Below are positions 56,611 through 64,000 of a DNA stretch of 64,000 nucleotides, one piece after another. Made by a program: the position numbers and the translations under genes. The DNA lies in the NCBI GenBank assembly GCA_933228895.1, contig OW121854.1, positions 56,214,609-56,278,608 of the forward strand, in the 5' to 3' direction. Each line of letters begins with the position of its first letter. The stretch's first letter is position 1. The DNA is from Platycnemis pennipes. Lineage: Eukaryota > Arthropoda > Insecta > Odonata > Platycnemididae. The notes below the pieces were generated by a model. It did no database searches, had not been told where the DNA came from, and saw only the letters and a list, made by a program, of their open reading frames with translations.

Positions 56611-57082
56611 AGGGTGAGGCATGAACGATAACAGCAGCAGAGAAATTAAGGCAGGAAGCATTTGAAGTGTTGAGCTGCAAAAGAGTGGTAAAGCTCGACT
56701 GAATAGATTAAGAATACATCGACTGAATGAGTAACTAGGAAGTCCTAAATAGAGTGGGAGAGGTATAGAGACGTTTGCAAACCTTAAGATGAAGAGGAGA
56801 AAACTTAACAGGTCAAATCGTGAGACATGATGGCCTCATGAAGACAACCGTCGATAGACAAGTGAACGGGAAGAGTGCCGAAGGAAGGCCTCACATGAAA
56901 TATAAATAACAAGTGATTAAGGATGATGAAAAGAAGATATACGTTAATAAGAAGTGTTCGTTTCGATTGGTGGGTTTTGTTAAACCAATCTTAGGATCAT
57001 GGAAATAAAGGGAGAGGGGAAGGCCTGAGGGTATTCCTTTCTCCAATCTTAAGATTGTTGACTTACGATGATGATGATGAGA
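56611..57082 (+). mobile_element. LINE 3' end (type 1) with duplicated terminus
   Basis: The nucleotide sequence follows the type 1 tail (GAACGATAACAGCAGCAG, ATCGTGAGACATGATGGCC, TCATGAAGACAACCGTCGA, GTGAACGGGAAGAG), but every frame has stops. The 3' palindrome region occurs twice: a first AACCAATCTTAGGATCATGG (56984-57003), then CAATCTTAAGATTG (57044-57057) followed by four or more ATG units. The intervening 45 bp is purine-rich and not part of other copies. Confidence 0.8.
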
Positions 57083-57204
57083 TGCGTTGTAGCTACATGA
57101 AAGAGTGTCTCAGGAATGTCTTTTCGGTCCTCCTTTGACGTTGCTGTCCATATTGTTAAGTAAGGTTCTGTTACCATATTTTTAACTCGGGGAATAAATA
57201 TATT

Positions 57205-57620
57205 ATCTCAGCCGGCATGACCGTGTGGTGGAAATCCCTTTTCACGGTCAACTCGTGGCGATTCTGCGGCGATACCACGAGTAGGGTCCTCGGAAGTTTT
57301 GCGGGTTGGGGCCGAGTAGGAGGGAGGGGGTCGGTGGCATTTTGCGGGCGAGGCCCTTGTAGCCCACCTCGCTGCAGATTGAGCTGTCGATCTCGATGAC
57401 CACAGACCCGAGCGCAGGCATGTGCCTCTTCACATTTCTCCCTCTCTCTTCCTCTTTCTCGATTCTACCATCGTCCCTGACCCCGTCCGACCTCTCCCCC
57501 ATTCCCCTGTCACACACGAAATGACCACGATATCCACATTTACGTGCTAACGGGACCTCTCTCTCTCTCTCCGTGGGAATGGTCTCAGTTTCCTTCATTC
57601 CCCAATGATCAGGGCGTGGA
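57205..57620. other. GC-rich patch with CT microsatellite
   Basis: CpG-rich segment; CT repeat of about 16 bp at 57557-57572. The 142-codon minus-strand frame (57676-57248) is basic/acidic low complexity without a domain. Confidence 0.3.
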
Positions 57621-57714
57621 AGAAAAAGTGGGGCCATTTCAAAAATAGGACAATCCACCGCTATTTCAAATCCCATTCTCTAGAGGGCATTACTGAATTA
57701 TCTCTGGTTCGATT

Positions 57715-57895
57715 TTTGGCAGTGGCAGGAGCATTAGAGTCGAATTGCAGATCTTATTCATATGAACCGTGGAGGGATATTCAAGTTCAGGCCACCGTCC
57801 GCCCGATGGGACGTTAAAACTATTAAGTTCGCGGCTACTTTCGTGAAGAGTACGCTAATGGTGACACTAGGATTGGGATCATGAATATTTCTTTC
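57715..57895 (+). mobile_element. SINE type 1, body and degraded head
   Basis: ACCGTCCGCCCGATGGGACG, CGCGGCTACTTTCGTGAAGA and GTACGCTAATGGTGACAC follow the type 1 body order. Upstream TAGAGTCGAATTGCAG is a possible eroded B box. Confidence 0.5.
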
Positions 57896-58714
57896 GAGTA
57901 TTCATAACTACTATGATCAACGCATACGGAACTAGAGGCGCATTATTCGCGATAGCTGTCTGTTCAACCAAGTGAGATAAAATAATTGAAGTATTGACGA
58001 AGTTAGAAGGATGGTGACCATGTTTTTGCTTTCCTGAGTGAATTTAAAATTGACGATAACATGAGGGTACGCGTTGATGACTCGTGAAGATTCGTGCTCT
58101 AACTTCCGTTATCTCGTCACAACTCCCCTATTCCGAGTAAATTCAACCTTCAGTGGCAAAAGTAACGTCATTCTCTCCAAAATAACCTCTCCTACAACAA
58201 AACCTTGGCTATATAGAGCATCAAAATAGCTTGGAAGTCACCAAAATGATGTCTTCCGCCGATGGGATACGCGGAAACCGAATCCAATTTATTGCGATCT
58301 ATTTACGAGAGGAACTCGGTTGGGCAATCTTTGTGATCAGCATTTAGGCAACGGTGGTGAGTTGCGAACGAGAAAGGAAATGTCATCGCTTTCATTATCG
58401 TTGTCAAAGAGGGAAAGCAAGGACCCGGAGGCGTCGCATTATTAACTGTTGGGTGCGTGAGCATAAATAACAGTGGTTATTCAAGGATCACACGAAGAAA
58501 GGAGTATATAGGTAGAAGAAAGTATATGCAAGAGAGGGAGGAATAGCTAAGCCCCTTGTACTTTGCAGGGAAAAGAGTATAGCACCTGCAATATTGGAAG
58601 CAGTTTCTTGTATTTGCAATAGAGGATTTCACTTGTGTATTGCATATTAGAGAATGACTCCCGGGAGTTGAATGGAGACACTATAATAAAAGGCACGTCT
58701 TAAATGAAGCACGG

Positions 58715-58885
58715 CATTTATCGTGACAAAACATGGACTTTTTGGGAAAAGGATGAAAATAGACTTCCGGCTTTTGAGAGAAAACTACGAATTGGTGAGG
58801 TAGGTAGGAAATGGAGGAGAGGGCAAGAAGTATGCGGAAATAGAGAGGGACATAATGACAAAATTGGCTGCATAGGGATAATCTT
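58715..58885 (+). mobile_element. Possible LINE tail fragment (type 2)
   Basis: The frame contains DKTWTFWEKDENRLPAFERK, similar to the ETWTLxKxDENRLxAFE block of type 2 LINE tails, and later a basic GRKWRRGQEV. The downstream part does not fit well. Open for 69 codons (58704-58913). Confidence 0.4.
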
Positions 58886-58889
58886 CAAT

Positions 58890-59640
58890 GTCCCTTTATA
58901 CCATAACCAGTAGAACACTAATAATGGTAGCATCAATCACTTTATTTGTTCATGAAAATTAACATCCGTAACTTAAGTTGTACGAATGAAATGACACTGG
59001 CTATCTTACTTGATAGAAAAGAATGAGTTATCAATATATCAAATCATCGTAATTCGATTGGCCTTGCACCTTAACTCGGGGTTTATTTCCCCTTCCAATC
59101 GCCCATTTCAAAACTGACGAAGAGAACGGGCTTGGACCCAATCGGATTTCCATCTCGGCTGACTTCATTCCCTGCTGGCGGACCTGATGTCGACACGATC
59201 CATGGACGGATAAATCACACAACGCGATGGAATCGAAAATAAAAGGTCACCAAGAGACTAGAGAGGTTATTTTTATATTCGTTTGCCAAAACTTCTCTCG
59301 GTCACTCTCCGTAGATCGCTGTATATGACATCGCATTTCATTCATCTAGTCTGAGACGAGGGTGTTCCACCGATCAAGGAGGCAGGTTTTGATGGAAGTA
59401 AGATCATTCCTCACCTCCGTGACGTTTTCTTTTTCTCCTCCAAATTCCATTCCTCTCCCATCGCGCCCAGTGCTATCGCATTTCTCATCTTATGTGTCCG
59501 ATCCTTTTTCTTTGCCCCTCTCCTTACCTACATCTCAAAAGTCTTGTATCTCACTCTGTACGAAGTAATGTTAGTATAATTGTGATTCAGGGGAGGTCAC
59601 CGACAGCTAAGGTCTAAGGCATCAATTAGAGCACAACTTA
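58890..59640. other. No recognised feature
   Basis: Short frames only, mixed composition. Confidence 0.4.
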
Positions 59641-59646
59641 GGCATC

Positions 59647-59885
59647 GTAGGATGGAGAGAAACCCGGCCTCGCTATCAGCCTGATCTTAGCGAAAGGCAC
59701 CAAGGGGTCAACGCTTTAACGTCCTATCTGGCGGACGGGGTACTGCGCTTGAAGAACTCTCCTCTCAGCACTCAAGTAGGAACAAGTATTCAGATGAAAA
59801 ACTTGCCTCTTCCGGGATTCAAACCCAGGCCTTTGATGGGAGACCGGTGCTCTAACCACCACGGTTTAGCGATACACACAACGGC
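59647..59885 (-). mobile_element. tRNA-derived SINE (type 1), best complete copy
   Basis: The minus strand reads GTGGTTAGAGCACCGGTCTC (A box), CCTGGGTTTGAATCCCGG (B box), a short linker, then AGTACCCCGTCCGCCAGATA, CCCCTTGGTGCCTTTCGCTA and AGCGAGGCCGGGTTTCTCTC. Head and body are joined and only moderately diverged, so this copy defines the family: a tRNA-like head of about 75 bp and a body of about 160 bp, with an internal RNA polymerase III promoter. No protein. Confidence 0.85.
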
Positions 59886-59922
59886 CTCATGGCCGTCGGA
59901 AGGAATGTGAAAACGTGGACCC

Positions 59923-60005
59923 CTTGGCGCCTATCTTTAAGAGCAGGCTAACTCCGTATCCATTTTTCTCTCCCCCTTCTTCCTTTTCCTGAAAAATTCT
60001 ATTTA
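59923..60005 (+). mobile_element. SINE type 1, 3' fragment in opposite orientation
   Basis: GACCCCTTGGCGCCTATCTT, AAGAGCAGGCTAACTCCG and a TTTCTCTC-rich end match the last third of the type 1 body. It lies 40 bp from the head of the inverted full copy. Confidence 0.6.
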
Positions 60006-60404
60006 CGCCCAAATATCCATCTATCCTAAAACGTTGAAAATTACCTTAGCGAGTGGTCACCTAACTTACAACTTCTTTTATGAATGTTATTTTATTTGGA
60101 TCCACGCATGAAATATTTTTGGAAAAAAATAGCAACAATACCCTCAGGTGTATTGTGGAAAACTCTATATCGACATATCGGTCAACTATGATGACCATTA
60201 ACGGGTAGATAGGCTTGAGTGGCACTTGTCTTGGGAAGAGCTCAGTGGTAGACCTCTCTTCAAGACAAAATCTCTCCGTAAAATGTCACCGTAATTTACC
60301 GAAGTACCAATATAGGACTCGTCCACAATATACCTGTTGGCATTGGCATTATTAGCTTAAAAAAATCTCACAACCAGCAAGCTCACGTCATTTTCGCGTA
60401 TTGA

Positions 60405-60490
60405 CGAGCCACGGCAGCAAGGTCGGTAGCGCGTTGGCTGCCGGCGATTGGAACGGCCACGGGTTCGAATCTAGGAGCGATAGGTTTGCT
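60405..60490 (+). mobile_element. tRNA-derived SINE head next to a LINE tail
   Basis: A-box GGTCGGTAGCGCGTTGG (60421-60437) and B-box ACGGGTTCGAATCTAGG (60459-60475) with normal spacing and GC-rich arms. It is immediately followed by the LINE tail at about 60527, with no type 1 or 2 body between. Confidence 0.65.
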
Positions 60491-60526
60491 TGGGTTCCAC
60501 ATTTCTTTTTTGGTCCAAAATTGAGG

Positions 60527-60947
60527 TTTATAGAGCATATTTCTTTACGATGGAGAGGAATGGACGATAACAGCAGGAGAGGAGAAAAGGGTGGAAGAAT
60601 TCGAAATGTGGTGCTGCAGAAACAAAATGAAGATTAAATGGGTCGACCGAGTAAGTAACGAGGAAGTCCTAAGAAGAGTGAAAGAAAAGAGAAGTCTGCT
60701 GAGAACTCTAAAAAGAAGACGTGACAACTTAATCGGCCATATCTTGAGACACGATGGCCTGATGAAGGCAATTGTCGAGGGAAAAATGAACGAGAAGATT
60801 AGAAAAGGCAGGATTCACATGAGATACATGGAACAGGTTGTGAAGGATGTAAAAGAGAAGAATGACGTCAAAATGAAAAGGTTGGCCGATAGAAGAATCA
60901 AGTGGAAAGCTGCGTCAAGATTGTTTACCAATGATGATGAGGAATTG
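60527..60947 (+). mobile_element. LINE 3' end (type 1), best preserved
   Basis: Starts within the FLYDGEEWTITAGEEKRVEE block (read from about 60533) and continues without stops through MWCCRNKMKIKWVDRVSNEE, NLIGHILRHDGLMKAIVEG, the RYMEQVVKDVKEKN block and MKRLADRRIKWKAAS. The 3' end is altered: GCGTCAAGATTGTTTACC lacks most of the palindrome kept by sister copies and goes straight into ATGATGATG. Truncated before the RT core, hence not autonomous. Confidence 0.9.
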
Positions 60948-60998
60948 AGGTTTGATGTTGATGATGAAATCTTAGCTTTTTCAGCGACTAAAATTTAA
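60591..60998 (+). pseudogene. LINE ORF C-terminal fragment, open for 135 codons
   Basis: Open frame MEEFEMWCCRNKMKIKWVDR to a stop at 60998. Residues 1-110 are the LINE tail; the last 25 (NDDEELRFDVDDEILAF) come from reading through the ATG-repeat tail into flanking DNA. The Met is internal to the original protein, not a real start. In LINEs this region lies downstream of the RT domain and is thought to help bind template RNA or target DNA. No catalytic residues are present. Confidence 0.75.
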
Positions 60999-61489
60999 GT
61001 CTGACTCTACCCACCTACTCTCCTATTTTTTTAGCTTATTAGGGCACTTTGAATTTGAATAAAAGGGCAATTTGAAGACGACAAGTAATTTGAAGTTTAT
61101 TATGAATTGTATTATCTGTATAGTAATAATATAGGTCCTATAGGTAGATCAAATGATATTGCAGTCAATATCCTACCTTAAGTAAGAAAGTCACTGAAAA
61201 TTTAGTCCGCAATAGAAATTCCTCGGGATAGGATATCTGATTCGAGTCGGCCAAGCTGACAGTTCAGTGGCTGTTATCACCTCGTAGGTAAATTGATTCT
61301 GGAGAAAAATATCACCTCGGATTCCGACAACGAGTACGAAATTGAATTTCCTATCACGCGTTGACCAATGGAAACATTATTTCGCGTTACAGCCATGTAG
61401 TGTACTGGAGCTTTGCACTGCTTAAATGGTAACATTAATAATATTTACGATTAATGAAACTACATAGCTAAATGTGATGAGAATATAGG

Positions 61490-61715
61490 TTTGAAAAAAA
61501 TGCTCAGTGATAATAGAATGCTGACGGTTATATTCGAGGGTAGAATGATGATAAAGTAAGGGCGAATAAGAAAAAGAAAAGGCATTGCAGATAGTATAAA
61601 GAAGAGCACAAAATACACCGATGTTACGAGAGGAATAGCGTAAGAAAGTAGCTATTAGGTGAATGTATTAGAAAGTAGAGCAGGAATACTCCACCAAATC
61701 CTGAAAACAGGTAGA
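61490..61715 (+). mobile_element. LINE C-terminal tail (type 2), degraded
   Basis: One frame reads LSDNRMLTVIFEGRMMIK, a stop, GRIRKRKGIADSIKKSTKYT and DVTRGIA, closely following the plan LRxDxLLTxVxEGRMxGKRGRGRKRxGMxDDxKxxxxYxxLKRxAxD. One in-frame stop and the missing upstream part show it is a relic. Confidence 0.65.
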
Positions 61716-61719
61716 AATC

Positions 61720-62440
61720 TATGAGTCATTCGATCAAAGGTTTTCTGTTCATATAGATAAAAAAAAAGACACGTTTTGTCATATTTATCTTGTTTCTCTT
61801 ACCAATACAAGGCTTAAATATGCTCAAGTAATTTGAAGTTTATTATCTCCTCGCATAAATTTGCCTACATGAGCTAAGACGAAAGGAACAATCCTCTTTA
61901 AAGAAAACGTACTGTACTGTACGACCCTCGGCCGACGCAACTTCCAAGAAAGTTTCCATGAAGAGTGGCATTTTATGAGGTAATATCGGGTGGTATACAC
62001 ACCTCGCGAGAAAATATGTCGCTCCCTGGCAGACGTGACAGCCATCCTCCAGGGATTATCCAAAACTTTTGTACTTGCCGTAGGGCACTCAGTCGTAAGA
62101 GCCTGGGGGATCATTCGCAAAAATATGAATTGCAGCCATGCTCCAAATGAAAATATAGATAGATCAAAGGCCGCAGCTTCATTTTATTTGATATTGTGAG
62201 TCCTCCATGGTTACAATATGGTTAACTGGTAAACCTAATTTTATTGGAAAATAAATTTTCATGGAGGGATAGATAATTAAATGAAGAATGAAGATTGTAT
62301 CTCCATTTCATTAGAATTACGATTTGTTTCAGTATTAGTGATTATGCAATTAATGCATGCAATTATTCCAGCCGTGGGTCAGAAAAGCAAAACATAAGTA
62401 TGGGAAGAAAAGTGGACAAAAATTTCACCTAAATGAAGGG
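61720..62440. other. No recognised feature
   Basis: AT-rich; the 98-codon minus-strand frame (62120-61824) has no family resemblance. Confidence 0.4.
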
Positions 62441-62620
62441 TTAAATTCTTCTCGGATCTTCATCTGGGTTCGGTTCTTCATCTCCGCCGACGTTTCGATG
62501 AACGACTCGCTCATCGTCTTCAGGGAAAGACGAGAAAAGAAGCACAAGAACATACCTGAAGAAGGGTTTACGATACATCATAGACTCAATCCATACTTTG
62601 TTAAGTAATGCGATTTTAAT
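62441..62620 (-). mobile_element. Possible Penelope-like element 3' end
   Basis: The minus strand contains GACGATGAGCGAGTCGTTCA directly followed by TCGAAACGTCGGCGG. A GATGAG core, a small imperfect stem and CGAAAC recall Penelope-like termini that carry hammerhead motifs. In frame it reads PEDDERVVHRNVGGDEEPNP (minus ORF 62671-62441). No RT or GIY-YIG remains, so this is tentative. Confidence 0.35.
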
Positions 62621-62989
62621 GTGCATTTCACCTTTCATGGCACTAAAATTTGTGGACTTCAATCTCTGCAATTGGAGTACCTGTAATGTAATTCCATTTG
62701 TTCAATTTCCACAATCTTTTCCTTATCGCGGTGACGAAAAAACCGTTTGGCAATTAACTCACAATGGTTGACGTTGCTTACTTAATAAAGCGATCTACTG
62801 TGGAAACAGCATCGCATTTCGGACAAGTATATTTAGTTTGTGAATTCATGACATGCAAATCAGTCTGAGATGAAGAAAAATGGGAGAGACCCTATTCATT
62901 TCACAGATAGTCACTCAATTATCGCTGGAAAAGTCGCGCTTAATTTCCGCACGATGAATTTCCCATCGATGCCAAAAGCGTGGCAACAT

Positions 62990-63235
62990 CCACTTGTGTT
63001 AATCCCGAAAAACATGTCTACTCGGGCGGAGAGGCAATTAATTTCCCTCACTCCACGAAACCGGACGAATCGAAACAAGGGCGTCCGATCGATCGGTGTA
63101 CGAATTATAAGGAGCGCAGCAGTCGAGCAACTAACTTGCAATGGATATGCCCCCCGGTGGATACACCCATAAGCTATTGTCATACTCGAAAAAGCCCAAC
63201 TTGACGGGGAAATAGCTGCCGTCATCACCGCTGCT
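62990..63235. other. Moderately GC-rich patch
   Basis: Frames of 74-105 codons on both strands, none with a domain; GATCGATCG and CGGACG-type blocks. Unassigned. Confidence 0.25.
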
Positions 63236-63394
63236 TAATTTGGAGGAAGGAAAACATACTTGTTGAAGGAAACGATTACTCGCCTTCGGGAGATTGAAGC
63301 TTTTGGGCGGCCCAGTCTATAAATATGTCACTTTCAGGCGTTCTTATTTCCACGTGCAAGAGGATTAATGGTAGGGTCGATGAGTAAGGGAGTA

Positions 63395-63665
63395 GAGGCT
63401 GCTGAAAAGTTTAATATAAAGCTCAAAATTGAACGATGCCAAATCATGGACTTGATGGAAAGGAGATGAAAATATACAATCATCTTTTGATATGTGAGGA
63501 GAAGGATAGGATAGATAAAGTGGGTGGTGAGGAAAATGGAAGGTGAAGTGATGGAGATGTTAGTGGAGAGAATGAAGTTGATGGGAAAAATTAGGAGAAG
63601 GCAGCGATTGGATGCAGCGGCTGAGGGTATTTTTAAAGACGTGATAGATTGGATAGAATAATTGC
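63395..63665 (+). mobile_element. LINE C-terminal tail (type 2), degraded
   Basis: Plus-strand frames give CQIMDLMERR (the ETWTLMERDE position), then IKWVVRKMEGEVMEMLVERM followed by KLMGKIRRRQR, matching IxWxDRKTNEEVLEMxxERxKLMxxIRRRQ. The later GHVLR segment is missing. A 145-codon minus-strand frame over the same interval (63771-63334) is its antisense shadow. Confidence 0.6.
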
Positions 63666-64000
63666 GGGAAGGAGGTACTAAACTTAATAAGTTGCGGGAA
63701 AAAAATGAATTTCCATTTAAGCCTACATTAACCAGTTGGAGACAGATAGTAATTATATTTGTGCGGTACACAGAAAATCACTACAATAGCATGGTGGTGT
63801 GACGTTGGGTCATTATCAATCATGAAGTTATGTGTCCCATGAAAAACCTTTACTTATGAAAAGGAAGACAGTTTATAATGGAACGTACTATACAATACCT
63901 ACGCTATGGACAAGAACCGAGTGCGGAGAAAAATAATTCCGTAATATTTTATCCCCAAAGTTCACTAGACAAATCTATCGAAATTTATCCCACTGATGTA

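Noticed and set aside
63334..63771. 145-codon minus-strand frame
   Set aside because: It is antisense to a LINE tail whose plus-strand blocks are recognisable; the hydrophobic Leu/Ile/Ser-rich reading is what antisense of a purine-rich LINE tail gives.
1..64000. CRISPR array, bacterial operon, organellar DNA or telomeric repeats
   Set aside because: No regularly spaced repeats with unique spacers, no dense coding, no rRNA or organellar genes and no TTAGG-type arrays are visible.

Overview
The window reads as AT-rich, gene-poor nuclear DNA from an animal with a large, transposon-laden genome. An arthropod, probably an insect, fits best, because of the mix of CR1/RTE/Jockey-like non-LTR retrotransposon tails, tRNA-headed SINEs, hAT elements and a Penelope-like element. 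That placement rests on element types alone and I cannot name the species. I found no intact host gene, no convincing multi-exon gene model, no rRNA or CRISPR array, and no tRNA I would call functional. The open frames are short and mostly antisense shadows of retroelement relics or chance frames in pyrimidine-rich DNA.

Layout. A LINE tail (minus) lies at 86-735, a second copy (plus) at 2740-3150, and tRNA-like/SINE pieces between 3.7 and 8.3 kb. From 10 to 20 kb the sequence is mostly unassigned, with a 148-bp dispersed duplication (12048/13524), a degraded second-type LINE tail (15.33-15.70 kb) and a diverged duplication near 18.5-19.0 kb. At 21.09-22.66 kb there is a TA-flanked MITE, then a third-type LINE tail split by a 187-bp hAT MITE with a perfect 8-bp target duplication. 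From 24.6 to 29.9 kb come LINE relics, two SINEs in tandem, a CpG-rich island (28.1-28.8 kb), a 51-bp-arm inverted repeat and another LINE tail. The 32-36 kb stretch holds a hairpin, a diverged duplication, an 825-bp hAT remnant that still encodes the transposase C-terminal dimerisation motif, and a nearly perfect 99-bp tandem duplication. At 42.4-43.2 kb is a Penelope-like element in which about 290 bp has flipped between 12-bp inverted repeats. Two foldback structures (43.69-43.82 and 50.39-50.63 kb) share a tRNA-SINE-like motif at their centres. From 53 to 64 kb SINEs and LINE tails dominate, including the best-preserved LINE C-terminus (60591-60998).

There is no evidence of genes acting together. 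The window records successive transposon insertions, nested insertion, 5' truncation and foldback rearrangement. GC-rich patches of 0.4-0.7 kb recur in the AT-rich background, and a few (28.1-28.8 and 47.3-48.0 kb) could be promoter or first-exon CpG islands of flanking or host genes; this is inference. The items most worth checking are the near-perfect 119-bp palindrome, the inversion inside the Penelope-like element, the conserved 3'-terminal palindrome shared by two LINE types, and the hAT remnant.
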